Below are positions 12,341 through 23,583 of a stretch of DNA of 64,000 nt, in pieces. Within the stretch, counting starts at the first letter, position 1; each line of letters begins with the position of its first letter. The stretch spans positions 70,908,841-70,972,840 of the forward strand of contig NC_092048.1 in NCBI RefSeq assembly GCF_003086295.3, read 5' to 3'. Under the pieces are notes generated by a model that made no database searches, had not been told where the DNA came from, and was given only the letters and a program-made list of their open reading frames with translations. The translations under genes were made by a program, and so were the position numbers. Source of the stretch: Arachis hypogaea. Taxonomy: Eukaryota > Streptophyta > Magnoliopsida > Fabales > Fabaceae.

Positions 12341-12633
12341 TTCATCTTTTCCCGGCTCCTTCTTCAACTTTCTTCCATGCCTTCCTTCACCTGTCATCAA
12401 CCAATACATGCATCAAAGCCTTGCTAAAGACATGAGAATTCTCATCATTCTTAGCACACAAGTAATTATAGCATAATTCTCATGAAATTGCATCAAATTA
12501 ACCATGGTTAGATGAATCTAGGTGTGCATGAAATTCTACCCAAATTGCTTACTTATAACACAAGAAAGTGCATAAAACCTATTAAAAACAAAGAAAAAGG
12601 CCAGTGAAACTAGCCTAAGATGCCCTGGCATCA

Positions 12634-14209
12634 CAACACCAAACTTAAATCTTGTTTGTCCCTAAGCAAGTACTGAATTATTTAAGAAGAAAGAGTGAAA
12701 CAGAAGGTGATTGTTCATATCAGCAAGTCATTATTATTAGTTCATGGGGTTTTATGCAGAAAATGTAGTAACTCACTTATTGATCCTTAGGAATAGAATG
12801 TCTCCTTTAATCCTTAAATATCATACTGCTATGACCTTTTATTATTCACTTATCATTGGTAATTGCTTTTATTTGTTTTTCTTTTTCTGTAAACTTTAGC
12901 TCAATGTCATGTGTTGTAGTAGTTTCTTAGCTTATTTTTACTCAACACATATTCACTACAGACACTTGGCTCACAATTCTTCTTAAGACATTGGTGCCTA
13001 GCACCTCTTTGGATTACTAAATGCCTTGTAACTAAGTTTCTCTCGATAATGGATTTTCGGTTGATAATCCCAGGTTAGTTAACCCAAGTTACCAAGTGTT
13101 AAAGCACTCCATAGAACTTAATCATCCAAGCAGATCCTACTACAAAGACACCACATGCACATGTCCTAAGGTCTAAGCTATTGGTGTCTAGCTTTATTCT
13201 TTTGCTTTCTTTTGTTTTTGTTGCCACTTTTGCCTTTTCTTTTTCTTTCTTTCTGTTTGTTTTTCTTTCATCCAAGGACTTTTATTTGCTAAGATTCATA
13301 GACAGCATGCTAGTTTACACTAAAAGGAGAACAATCTATCCTTTTATTCATTATAAGTGAGCTACTACACAATCAAACATATATACCACCACTTACTGTT
13401 ATTTCTCTTCCTTGCCAAAAAGGAACTATTCCACTTCTGTTCAACCATTTCTTTTATTTAAATTGAAAAGACTCAAGGGACAAAACAAGCATTTAAACAA
13501 GTGAAAGTGAAAGCACACACCTAGGCTAACATACTCATTGCAAACTTAAACACACAGAATGCAAAATGACTTAAACTAAAAATTGACTATTAACATGGGC
13601 ACATTCAGACTTCCAATTTAGAGCATCTCAAAGCGGATGGAATTAAGTAACAATACAACCTTTTGGTGGTGCCTTCTAGTTGCTTCCTTTCTGCTATCAC
13701 CATCTGTAGCTTTTGTGTCCTTCTTTTTGCTCTCAGCTAATGGTGTGTATTCCTTCCAAGAGATTGATTGAATTCCTGCAAGTTATTGGAAGTTGCTTGT
13801 TCTCCAAGCACTTGAAAGATTGTTAGCATGCATGCATGTTTGTAGGCTTTTGAACTTAGATTGGTGTGTGAACACCAAACTTAGTTTCTTGCCTTATGCA
13901 GCAAATTGAGTCTATGCAGAAAATATCAAGTACTTTTATTTAAGAAAGTAAACTGTGAACCTGATAACAGATTAGAAACTAGAAAACAAACAACTTTAGA
14001 GTAATTTCTCTGATCGTTTGGAGCTGATAACTAGTTATGCTGAGGGTGTAATGTGTTCTTAATGAAATCCGTGGTGGAACACCAAACTTAGAATTACAAA
14101 TTCACCCTTAAATTTCTTTGGTGTGCAACACCAAACTTAGCTCCTTGCAATGCAGAGAATCTACTTAGCTCTTTTATTGAATTTAACTAGGTAAAGATGA
14201 CTACCTTTG
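12634..14209 (-). other. Non-coding 3' region of element F with AAGTTTGGTGTT copies
   Basis: I see no gene here. Read on the minus strand, the bases touching the 3' LTR are ATTTAAGTTTGGTGTTG (12634-12650). The same TAAGTTTGGTGTT motif recurs at 13871-13884, 14078-14091 and 14127-14140. The rest is AT-rich sequence, homologous in part to 20952-22000 of element E. ORF2, present in E, is absent. Confidence 0.7.
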
Positions 14210-14257
14210 GTTGGGTTGCCTCCCAACAAGCGCTCTTTTATCGTCATTAGCTTGACG
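14210..14257 (-). other. Post-coding hairpin module of element F
   Basis: On the minus strand, hairpin 1 is CGTCAAGCTAATGACG (14242-14257), followed by a spacer with GAGCGCTT, and hairpin 2 is GTTGGGAGGCAACCCAAC (14210-14227; stem GTTGGG/CCCAAC, loop AGGCAA). It begins about 12 bases after the stop of the C-terminal tail. The same module is in E, H and the 52.8-kb copy. Confidence 0.8.
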
Positions 14258-14269
14258 GTTGGTTTACTA

Positions 14270-14827
14270 TTAGGGTGGATTGTAGTGCCTGAGATCCTCT
14301 CCTCTCACTGTGAAATTGTCCCCATTTGATTCCTTGACAATTTCCAAATGCTCCAGGGAAAGGACCTTTCTGATTGTGAACACTTGAGGTAACTAAGATG
14401 GAATGGTTGGAAGATGGGGTAGGATTTATGGATGGTGGATTGATATCACCTTGTCTCCAGGGGAGAAACCTTCTGTAGGAACCTTCTTGTTTCTCCATCC
14501 CCTTGGAAATTTCTTCACAACTCTTTTCTCTTCTTCCATTAGTGCTCCATTGACTCTTGTGTTAGGGAGATCCTTGTTAGCTGCTCTTCCTGATTCTTGT
14601 GGCTTCGGCTCTTCCTGGAACTCCATTGGTTGCTTCATCTCTTGAGCTTCTTGTTTATCCATCAAGGAAAGCTCCAGATGCTTGCATGGTGGTTCATTGC
14701 AGTTTTCCTTTAGAGAGCTCTCACTGTATTCTTCCTTTAATTTCTTGCTCTCTTGCCCAGATTCATGCACGGGCTTGAAGGCCTGGAAAGTGAGCTGCTC
14801 ATCATGTATTCTCAGTATCAACTCTCC
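14270..14827 (-). pseudogene. C-terminal polyprotein tail fused after protease (element F)
   Basis: This is the last coding part of the F polyprotein. After the protease end (DEQLTFQAFKP) comes a hydrophilic Glu/Lys-rich linker, then WRNKKVPTEGFSPGDKVIS, and after a stop the segment FTIRKVLSLEHLEIV...FTVRGEDLRHY. That last part corresponds to the extreme C-terminus of integrase in Athila-type elements (compare [14 protein letters not shown] in H at 37.6 kb). RT, RNase H and the integrase core, normally ~1000 residues between protease and this tail, are missing. Element E joins the same two parts in the same way. At least two stops interrupt the tail (after ISIHHP and before LPQVFTI). The job of this tail without the enzyme core is unknown. 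Confidence 0.7.
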
Positions 14828-15412
14828 TTATTCTACATCAATGAGTGCTCGATCAGTAGCGAGAAATGGTCTCCCCAGAATAATGGGATGGAGGTAACTT
14901 TCCTCCATGTCCAGAACAACAAAGTCAGTGGGGAGGAAGTAGTTTTCTACTTTCACCAATACATTTTCGACTACTCCTCCGGCCTGCTTCTTAGTTTTAT
15001 TTGCCAATTGGATGATTACATCCGTGGATCTCAGCTCATTGATTTGCAACTTCTTCATAAGAGATAGAAGCATCACATTTATGCTAGCCGCTAGATCACA
15101 AAATCCTCTGTCAATTTTTGTCTCTCCTATGGCACATAGAATACGAAAGCTCCCTGGATCTTTTTTCTTCAGGAGTACGTCCTTCTGAATGAGAGCACTG
15201 CATTCCTTGTTCATCACCAATGTTTAGCTACCCTTCAGTTTGCTCTTCCTGGCTAGTAGCTCCTTCACCCACTTGATACACGTAGGCATCTGTTTGAGGA
15301 TTTCGAGGAAGGGAATGTTGACATGAAGAGTCTTAAGTTCATCTAAGAATTTAGTATATGTTCTCCCTTTCTCACAGTCCTTGAGTCTCTGTGGGAATGG
15401 TGCTTGTGGCAC
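14828..15412 (-). pseudogene. Retropepsin-like protease domain with altered active site (element F)
   Basis: This is an aspartic protease domain that would cleave the Gag polyprotein. The lead-in FPQRLKDCEKGRTYTKFLDE and the phrase LHVNIPFLEILKQMP (15224-15412) are the standard stretch before protease in plant Athila/Tat polyproteins. A stop separates them from the domain proper, which starts MVMNKECSALIQ (15220). The flap-side hallmarks FLPTDFVVLDME and HPIILGRPFLAT are clear. The catalytic motif, DLGAS in E and in the 49.7-kb copy, reads DLAAS here, so the conserved glycine of DTG/DSG/DLG is lost and activity is doubtful. Upstream it joins gag; downstream it runs into the C-terminal tail. 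Confidence 0.8.
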
Positions 15413-17119
15413 ATATGGTTGCAGGGTTTTTTTCTCTTTTGATTCTCTCTCTTAGGCAGGATCACTCTTTTGCTCAATCTCTTCTTTCCTTTCTTCTGAA
15501 ACTCTTTGATTATGTGCTGTAGGATTGCTAACTTCCTCTTTCCGAACCTCCTCACTTCCTAGGCTTACTGCTTTACATTCTTCCCATTTCACATTTTGTG
15601 TTCCTCCTCTTGGATTCTTCTCAGTGTCACTTGGGAAGCTATCAGTGGATTTGGGGATTTGTTGAGATAGGTATCCCACCTGTGACTTGAGATTCTTAAG
15701 AACCTCTCCTCGGCTTTTTATACTCCCTCTCACTTATTCCTTAAATTTTTTTATCTCTTCAAACTCCTTGCAAAGGTTTGTAAGCATAGCTTCCATTTTG
15801 GCCATTCTGTCATCATCATGTGGTGATGGTTGGTTGGAATTGAGGTGTTGAGAGTGGTTATTGTGGCTTTGGTATGATGGCTGTGAATAAGTGTTTTGTG
15901 TGGTCTGGTATGGTTTTTGGTTGGAGTTTTAGTGAGTGAAGTTGTTATACTGGTTTGGATTTTGGGGTCTGTGGTCTTGGCCTTGGCTTTGTTGGTTCCC
16001 CCACCCAATGTTTGGGTGGTTTCTCCAACCAGAGTTATAAGTTTTAGAATATGGATCATTAGCTTGCCTAGGTGAATTTCCAAGCTAATTAGCTTCCTCC
16101 CAGTTAACTCATTCTGTGTCCAAATCTCCTTGAGGTGATGGTTGATTGTGGATAGCTGCAGCCTGATTCTTCTCTATTTGCTTGGTTAATTCAGCTAGTT
16201 GCTTGGTGATCATCTTATTCTAGGCCAGGATTGCATCCATATGGTTTAATTCCAAGACTCCTCTGTTGTTACTTCTGTTTGAGGCATAAAAATACTCATT
16301 GTCAGCCACTGTCTCTATAACATCAATGGCTTCTTCAATGGTTTTCTTCTTGTTTAGGGAACCTCCAGATAAGTGGTCTACAGCTTTCTTTGATTCATGA
16401 TTCAGCCCTTCATAGAAGATATGAATTTTCACCCACTTGTTAAACATGTCAGGGGGCATTTTCTTGTCAAATCTTTGAATCTCTCCCAGGCTTCATAAAT
16501 AGTCTCACCATCCTGCTGTCTAAATGTCTGCACTTCAGTTCTCAGCCTGTTTACTTTTTGTGGAGGGTAGAACCTTGTTAGGAATCTATTTATTACATCC
16601 TCCCAAGTAGTCAAACTTTCCTTGGGAAAGGATTCCAGCCATTTTGATGCTTTGTCCCTCAAAGAAAATGGAAACAGTAGCAATCTATAGGTGTCAGGGT
16701 GAACACCATTAGATTTAACTGTATCACATATCCTTTGAAATTTAGTGAGATGCTCATTATGATCCTCTTGGGAACTTCCTCCAAAAGAAGAGTTGTTCTG
16801 GACAAGAGTTATGAGCTGAGGCTTCAATTCGAAATTATTAGCATGGATAGTTGGCTTTTGAATGCTGCTACCACAATTTCCTGGGTTTGGATTGATGTAT
16901 GATCCCATAACTCTCCTCTCTTGTCCAGCAGGATTAGCTCTAACTTTTCTGGCATGATTTTTCACCTCTCCTTCATGATGGTTTTCCATATCATCCTCCA
17001 TGGTTATATCCAAGTCTTCCTCCTCTTCTTCTGCACCAACAGCCCTTTTTCCTCTTGCTTCCCTCGTTAATCTTAGGAAGGTTCTTTTCGGTTCACTATC
17101 AAACGAGGTTGAGGGCTCT
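15413..17119 (-). pseudogene. Gag pseudogene of element F (5' end lost)
   Basis: This encodes the capsid-like Gag, which packages element RNA. The retrotransposon gag domain is in 16429-17013 (RLLLFPFSLRDKASKWLESF, then TTWEDVINRFLTRFYPPQKV and FRQQDGETIYEAWERFKDL). The frame shifts to continue at 16220-16459 (FNKWVKIHIFYEGLNHESKK, then KTIEEAIDVIETVADNEYFY). A Gln/Asn/His-rich segment follows (about 15750-16080), then a C-terminal linker (15452-15733, with PKSTDSFPSDTEKNPRGG). Several frameshifts and stops make it non-functional. The natural start, MTGRRSG in element E, is missing because an X-family LTR abuts at 17120. No CCHC zinc knuckle is seen. Confidence 0.8.
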
Positions 17120-18536
17120 TGACGAACGGAACTCTGCCGGTAAGGAATTTCATCAGAATAATCACGTTGTAAGTATAGTTTCTAAACCAATAGAGAATCC
17201 TTTCGTACAAAAGTTTGGTTGTCACAAGTAATAAAACCCAATAAAATTTATAATCGAAGTATTTAAACCTCGGGTCGTCTCTCAAGGAATTGCAGGAAAG
17301 TATGATTTATTATTGGTTATGGAAAAAGGTATATTTATGGGTTTCTGAAAGGTTGAACAGGGAAATTAAATAGCAGGAAAGTAAATTAATAACTAGAAAA
17401 ACTCTTGGCAAGTTATGAGAACTGGAAATCCCATCCTAGTTATCCTTATCAGGTGTGATGAGAATTGTTTATTGCTCCCATTTAGTTAACCCTTACTAAA
17501 TAAAGGAAAGTCAAGTGGACTAATCAACTTAATTCCTCAAGTCCTAGTCAACTCCTATGGAAAGACTAGCTTTAGAGGGATCCAAATCAATCAGCAAATT
17601 CCAATTTCCAATCATCAGCTGAGTTTGACAACTCAAGTGTCACCAATTACTCAACCAAAGCCAAAACGGAAAAAATCCAAATTATTTATATCATAAATAG
17701 AAGAAAACAATCATAAATCTGAAATACCTCAAATTATATTAAATAGAAAATCAAATTAAACATAGGAATCCATAAACCAAATTGGCAACATCAAGTAATC
17801 AACTAAAGTAATAGAATAAATAAAAATAGAAGAGAACATAAAGTAAAGGAACATTGGACCTGGAATGAAGAAATAACCATAAGCTAAGAAAAATCCTAAT
17901 TCTAAAATCTAAGAGAGAGGAGAGAGCCTCTCTCTCTGAAAACTACATCTAAAACCTAAAATTGTGTGAATGTTCAATTCCCTCCATTGATTCCCTCATT
18001 CTCCAGCCTCTATTCTGTGTTTCTGGGCATGGATCTGGGCCGAAAAGGGGCCCAAAAATCACTGAGGGCATCTTCTGAAATTTTCTGCACGTAGCGTCTG
18101 TCACGCGTGCGCGTGGGTCACGCGTGCGCATCATTTTGCGATTTTTCTTCCCACGCGTTCGTGTCAGTCACGCGTACGCGTCGCTTGTGTTCTGCGCGAG
18201 GCACGCGACCGCGTCGTCCATCGTGCGCGTCGCTGCCAGTTCCTCAAATACTTCATTTTTATTGTTCCTTCCACTTTTGCATGTTTTCTTTCCATCCTCT
18301 AAGCCATTCCTACCCTATAAAGCCTAAAAATACTCAACACATAGATCACGGCATCGAACGGTAATAAAGGATAATTAAAATTAACAGTTTTAAGGCCTAG
18401 GAAACATACTTTCACATATATCACAGAATTAGGAAGGATTTGTAAAATCATGCAAATAATGTGAATAAGTGAGCAAAGACTTGATAAAAAACCACTCAAT
18501 TGAGCACAAGATAAATCATAAAATAGTGGTTTATCA
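17120..18536 (-). mobile_element. X-family 3' LTR (copy G1)
   Basis: On the minus strand it starts TGATAAACCACTATTTTATG (from 18536) and ends near GTTCCGTTCGTCA at 17120, 1417 bp long. It contains an ACGCGT-rich patch (18085-18215) and the landmark cctgcaattccttgagagacgacccgagg near its 3' end. It is homologous but clearly diverged (I judge roughly 75-80% near the ends) from the X LTR at 33930-35329. The sequence beyond 18536 is a purine-rich tract, so this is a 3' LTR. It cuts element F within gag. Confidence 0.75.
18085..18215. repeat. ACGCGT palindrome patch in X LTR G1
   Basis: Units such as CACGCGTGCGCGTG and CACGCGTACGCG repeat about six times with short spacers. This is the same motif class as in the F LTR but in an unrelated LTR. 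Confidence 0.8.
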
Positions 18537-18652
18537 ACCTCTCCACACTTAAACATTAGCAAGTCCACATGCTTAGCTCAAGAGAAACTGGAAAAGAGTG
18601 AAGGTAGAATGGTGGAATCTATGCAATGCAATCTATCTAAATGCAAGCTACC
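18537..18652 (-). mobile_element. X-family internal 3' end with polypurine tract
   Basis: The minus-strand bases next to the LTR are GTTTAAGTGTGGAGAGGT (18537-18554), a purine-rich plus-strand priming site. The rest has no gene. The segment ends at 18652 where element E is inserted; CTACC at 18648-18652 is repeated at 29787-29791, after which X-family sequence resumes. Confidence 0.7.
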
Positions 18653-19600
18653 TGATGCACGGAAACTTGTCTCTCAACAAATTTCCTTCGGCAAGTATAC
18701 CGAATTGTTGTCAAGTAAAAACTCACAGTAGAGTGAGGTCAAATCCCACAGGGATTGATTGGTCAAGCAACTTTAATTGGAAGAATGTTCTAGTTGAGCT
18801 AAGCAGAAAGTGAGTTGAGAATTGCAGGAAATTAAATGGCGGGAAAGTAAATAGCAGAAAATAAATGACGGGAAGTAAATTGCAGAATCTTAAATGGGAA
18901 GGGAAGTTTAGCATGAAAGTAAATGGCAATAAGTAAAGAGAATGGGTAAGATCAGAAATGGGGAATTCATTGGGCTTAGGAGATGTTGCATTCTCCGGAT
19001 CAAGTTCATTTTCATCTCTTCCTCAATCAATGCATTCAGTGATCTCCTTGGCAATCTTAAGTGATTGAATTCCAATTCCTTGGTAATTCAATCTCTCAAA
19101 TCAGATCAATAGCCAATTCCTTGGTCTAATTGCTCATGAGAAGAGATGAAGTGTGGTCACTGATTATACCACATGTATTTCCAAATCAAATTATTGGGAG
19201 AATTATATGTCACCATATCCGCCCAAACCCCAATTTGGTCCAACATGAGAAAATATTTCTAGCATGATCTCTTCATCTCTTTTCCAAGGTTCAGAAGAGA
19301 TCCAAGTATGAATAGCTTCTTTTCCAAGATAACTACTCAATTCGATGAAGATTGAAAGCTTTCTAGTAAAATCAAGAGAAAAGAAAGAAGAAGGATTATG
19401 AAAACTATTATTGATCCATCAAATTACAACAGAGCTTCCTAACCCAATGAAAGGGGTTTAGTTGTTCATAGCTCTGGGAATGGAAAACAAAGATGGAGAG
19501 TACATTCTGAAAGTTAAACTAGAAGCGCAGAGAAAGTAAAATACAGAGAGTAATTCTAATAATGCCAAAAGCTCTCTTTTCTAGTTCAAAGCTCTCCCTA

Positions 19601-19606
19601 TTTATA
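19601..19606 (-). promoter_or_regulatory. TATA box of the E 3' LTR
   Basis: Minus strand TATAAA in the context GTAGTATAAATAGGGAG; its twin in the 5' LTR is at 28434-28439. It lies about 130 bp downstream of the palindromic array. Confidence 0.6.
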
Positions 19607-19739
19607 CTACTCTTCTGATCTTCTAGTTGGCTCTTCAAGTCTTGGATATGGGCCTTTGAATCTTGAGTTGAAGCAGTTATCTTCTTCAGTGGGCTCAGCT
19701 TTACTTGCAGAGAAAGTGTGAAGTAGGCAGGGACTTTAG

Positions 19740-20690
19740 CTTAGGGCGTTAGTGGTGTTAATGTTAAGTGAAAATGTGGGGTTGAGAACATTAGTGACAA
19801 TCACCTTTTTCACTAATGTTCCTAACCCAAAGTGGTCCACGTTAACTTCAACGTTAGTGGCACTAACGTGACCACTAACGTTGACCCTTGGCCCTTCGCA
19901 AACGTTACTGGGGTTTACCTTTTTCAATAACGTTGAGAGTACCCCTACGTTAGAGTTCACGTTAGAATAGTTAACATGGCCTTTAACGTAGGCTTGCCAA
20001 ATCTGCGAGAGTGTTAGTGACACTTACCTTTGTCACTAACGCTTCAGAACGCCCCTACTTCCCACGTTAGAGTTCACGTTAACTAAGTTAACGTGACTTC
20101 TAACGTGGTATTGATAGCCATCTCCAATGTTAGTGACAAAGGTGAGTGTCACTAACGTTGGCTCATCATCCCTCTTCTCCACGTTAGCTTCCATGTTAAT
20201 GTAATTAACGTGGCATCTAACGTGGCTCATAGTGGCTCAATCCAACGTTAGTGACAAAGGTGAGTGTTACTAACGTTGGTGATTCTTGCTCCCTCCATGT
20301 TAGAGTCCACGTTAACTAGGTTAACGTGGCTTTTAACGTAGCCAATATGGGGTTAGTCCAACGTTAGTGACAAAGGTGAATGTCACTAACGTTGGCATCA
20401 TCTTCTTCTTCCACGTTAGAGCTCACGTTAACTAAGTTAACGTGGCTCTTAACGTGGCCAATTGCCCCTTTTGGAACGTTAGTGGCACTTACTTTTACCA
20501 CTAACGTTGGAGTTCTACTTCTCTTCCACGTTAGCTTCCATGTTAACATAGTTAACGTGGCAACTAACGTGGGCTATGATGGCTCACGAAGGCGTTGTTG
20601 GCAATCACTTTTCTCATTAACGTTGCAAGCTAGCCTTCATTCCACGTTAGTGGTCACGTTAGCTAGACTAACGTGGATGCTAACGTGGTT
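19740..20690. repeat. Palindromic AACGTTAGTG array in the E 3' LTR
   Basis: Pairs such as AACGTTAGTGACAAAGG ... TGTCACTAACGTT alternate with CACGTTA ... TTAACGTGG pairs for almost 1 kb, forming nested inverted repeats with 10-50 bp arms. Frames reported across it are artefacts of the repeat. Confidence 0.9.
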
Positions 20691-20951
20691 CTTCCTTGCT
20701 TCCTTTATCCTGAAATCAAGCAATAAAGTGCATCAAAGCTCTGATCCAAGTTATGAGACATGCATCATTCAATTTGTCCTTTAATTCATGCATAATTCTC
20801 ATGAAATCATGTATAATTCACAATGTTTGCTTGAATCAAGATGTAAGTGATTATTTACCCAAAACTTGCTTATTTCCTAAGAAAATGCATGAAACTACCT
20901 TAAAACCATAAAGAAAAGGTCAGTGAAACTGGCCAAAATGCCTTGGTGTCA

Positions 20952-22366
20952 CAACACCAAACTTAAAGCTTGCTTGTCCCTAAGCAAGTACTGGAATAAG
21001 AGAACGATGAATGAAATGACAAGAGGAATGAATCATTATTGTGGAAGTCATGTTCTTGGTTTTATGGGGTTTCATGCATAGCAACTTAGGTTCATTCCTT
21101 TACTGGCTTTCAGACCTTTATCATGCCTTGGAATACTCACTTGATTGCACCCTTTGAGACTTTTATTTATTGATCCCTTTGTCTTTCCAAGGTTTATTTC
21201 TTCCTTAGGCTAAGTGTTCTGTGAGGGGGCGACTCTTTAAGATAAGCTTTCAGCCAACACTCCTGAACCAGTTGGTTCAAGGTGCTAGGTGTTGAAACAC
21301 CCCTAAGGACTTACTCCCTCAAGTCTCTCTCCCCCATACATGCACACCACAGGCACATGGTTTGTTATTTTCTTTCCTTGAGGTCTTGGTGTCCATCACC
21401 TCTTTGGGTTACTAAATGTTCTGTAGCAAGATTGCTCTTGATAGTGGATTTTCAGTTGATAATCCCGGGTTAGTTAACCCAAGTTACCAAGTGATGAAGC
21501 ACTCCTAAGAACTTATTCATCCAAGCAGATCCTTGGTACAAGAGCACCACAGACACATCCCTCAAGATTCAAGCCCTTGGTGCCTAGCCTTATTCTTTAT
21601 TAACTTTTCTTTCTTTTTCAACTCTTATTGTTCTTTTCCTTTTTCTTAGTAGGATCTTATTATTTAGCTAGTCTCATGGGGTGTGTTTCAAGCATATGAT
21701 TCAAGACAGATAATTGCCTTCCCACCTTGTTGGTGAACCAACTTAGCTAAGTGATTACTACACCAAGAATTTAAGGACCTAATCCACAACTTGAACATCA
21801 CTCTGGTCTTTCATAACATCTCTTTTTATTGGACTTAAAAGGACAAGCATGCAATAAACAAGATGAAAATAAAGGCAGGCAATTTGACTAGCAAGCATAG
21901 ACCTAGGCAAAAGCAAACTTAAAGACAGAATTGAAAATTCCTAAGCTACTATGGAAGCATGTTCTATTTCATACATGATTTTTCTTATTTAAAAAAAAAC
22001 TTGAAAAAGAAAGATGGAACAATGAGGGAACTCCACCACCTTTTACTCATGGGGTTGTTCGCGCTCTCCTTCTTGTTTGTCCTCTTTGTGTCCACTTGTG
22101 CTTCCTTGCATACGTGCCAGTCTAGCTTTTTTCCAATCTTCAAGTGCCTTCCTTACTGATTCATGACTCTTTTCTACCCTCTCTCTTTCTTCTCGTGCTA
22201 ATTCATCCTTCACTTCTTCATAGCTTATGATTCCCTGATGTAGTATAGGCAGTTGTCCAACTAAGTATCCGAGCCTGGCCTAAGTGTTCACCTGGTGTCC
22301 AGTCTGGCTCATGTAAACTCCTTCTGAAAATGCCCTGTGTTCGTTGAAGAGTTCTGCCTGTTCTAA
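20952..22366 (-). other. Non-coding region between ORF2 and 3' LTR of element E
   Basis: No gene is visible. The sequence matches element F at 12634-14000 in several blocks (ccctaagcaagtactg, gataatcccgggttagttaaccc, ccaagcagatcct). The LTR-adjacent motif TTTAAGTTTGGTGTTG is at 20952-20967. Confidence 0.65.
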
Positions 22367-23583
22367 TTATCTCCGATGTATTTCATGTATGTGTGCACCT
22401 TGATGTGCTTGGATGTTGATTAGCTTTTGGATGGCTTCTTGTTGTTGATCCTGCCTTTGTTCCAACCTGTGGAAGGATTCTCCCCATTGTTTTCCTTGCT
22501 TCAGTTGCTTTTCCATCAATTGTCTTTGCCACTCCCCTTGTTGATTCATCCATCTAGATAGTGACTCTTCTTGACGGTTTATCACTGTAGGTGAAGCTCT
22601 TTCTGTGCCCCTTGATTTTCTAAGTATTGTCTAGATAAGCCATCAATGGCTTCCTGTAGTTGGTGCATGTCCAAAGGGGCTTGCTCCTCTAGGTTTTGTC
22701 CTTCTACCACTTGGTGTACTGGCCTCTTTCTTATCCTTCATTCGGGTAGGGGAGATGCAACAGCATGCATACGCCGGACAATAATTGGGATACCAACTTT
22801 TATCCATTCGGGGTTTTCATCTTCAAACACCACCCCTGCCTTGTCACACAGGCGGAAAATGGTGTTGGGATAGCCTAACCTTCCCCCCGAATCACTTTTC
22901 TCAGCCATCTTCCTAATGCCTTGGGCTATGAGTTCATGCACCTTGATCTCTCCCCCCTTAAGTATATATTGCACCATTGTTGCTCTCTTAAGATTCACCT
23001 CTGAATTGTTTCCGGCAGGGAGGATGGATCTCCTTACAATTTCGAACCAACCCTTTGCTTCAGGGGTGAGATCACCTCTTTTTATGAATTTGGGCTTCCC
23101 ATTGGGATCTCTCACCCAATCCACTCCTTGTACGCAGATATCTTTCACAATTTCGTCATAATTAGGACTACCATCTATTCGGGAGTGATAGCTTTCTTCC
23201 TCGAATGGTATGGTTCGTAGCTTCAACACCCTCATGATGCTCATGGGACTAAAATCCACAGTCACTCCTCTCACAAAGCTTATAAAAGATTCCTCTTTCC
23301 TATCATACCTCACTGCATTTGCGTAAAACTCTTTTACGAGCGTTGCATTTATCCTCGCGGTGACTGGATCGGTGAGGAGCTCCCATCTTGTCTTTTCTAC
23401 CTTCTCTGTGATTTCGGGGCACTCAGTTTTCTTGACTTGAAAGCCTAGCTCATATATGATCTCCTTATCAGCCATCCATCCAAATTGAAGTGCATGGTAA
23501 AAAGTTCTAAACTTCTTTTCATCAAAGGGGCGTTGCTCCATAGGCTCCTTCCCCTTTCTTCTTTTAGAGCTTGATGATGCCAT
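22367..23583 (-). pseudogene. ORF2, putative plant transposon protein domain (element E)
   Basis: This is the ORF that follows pol in Athila-type elements, in the position of the env-like gene. The first 281 codons (22738-23583) start MASSSSKRRKGKEPMEQRPF, a basic nuclear-localisation-like N-terminus. They continue through the domain annotated elsewhere as 'putative plant transposon protein' (KEFYANAVRY, then FVRGVTVDF, then KRGDLTPEAKGWFEIVRRSI, then KRATMVQYILKGGEIKVHEL). A TGA after SPLPE stops the frame. The sequence continues downstream in another frame into a Gln-rich, probably coiled-coil segment (22367-22585, with WMNQQGEWQRQLMEKQ). I see no signal peptide or membrane segment, so a true envelope role is unlikely. 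The partner copies are at 38782 and 53773. The function is unknown. Confidence 0.75.

Larger units (their letters stand above)
10557..12633 (-). mobile_element. 3' LTR of element F
   Basis: On the minus strand it starts TGATGCCAGGGCATCTTAGG (from 12633) and ends near CCGGGTGAATCA at 10557. It is 2077 bp and is homologous along both ends to the E LTRs and the solo LTR at 1791. The U3 part carries palindromic arrays (11640-12340), and a minus-strand TATA box lies at 11515-11520. It was inserted into the chromovirus-like LTR. The flank at 10552-10556 is TATAG, with no partner available to test. Confidence 0.85.
10557..17119 (-). mobile_element. Element F: Athila-type element without reverse transcriptase, 5'-truncated
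   Basis: On the minus strand the order is gag, protease, a short C-terminal tail, the hairpin module, about 1.6 kb of non-coding DNA, then the 3' LTR. The 5' LTR, primer-binding site and start of gag are lost where an X-family LTR abuts at 17119/17120. No RT, RNase H or integrase catalytic sequence is present. Unlike element E, it also has no ORF2. The shared layout with E suggests one non-autonomous lineage. Confidence 0.85.
18653..20951 (-). mobile_element. 3' LTR of element E
   Basis: Read on the minus strand it runs TGACACCAAGGCATTTTGGC ... TTTCCGTGCATCA, 2299 bp. The order of parts is conserved LTR start, AACGTTAGTG palindromic array (19740-20690), TATA box (19601-19606), then the LTR 3' part with the phrase gaggtcaaatcccacaggg seen on the plus strand. 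The bases at 20952-20967 (minus strand TTTAAGTTTGGTGTTG) precede it where a polypurine tract is expected. Confidence 0.9.

Noticed and set aside
19736..20784. Frames of 61-134 codons on both strands (LTLTKLTW / VNLVNVNSNV-type peptides)
   Set aside because: They are translations of the AACGTTAGTG inverted-repeat array in an LTR. The array reads open on both strands.
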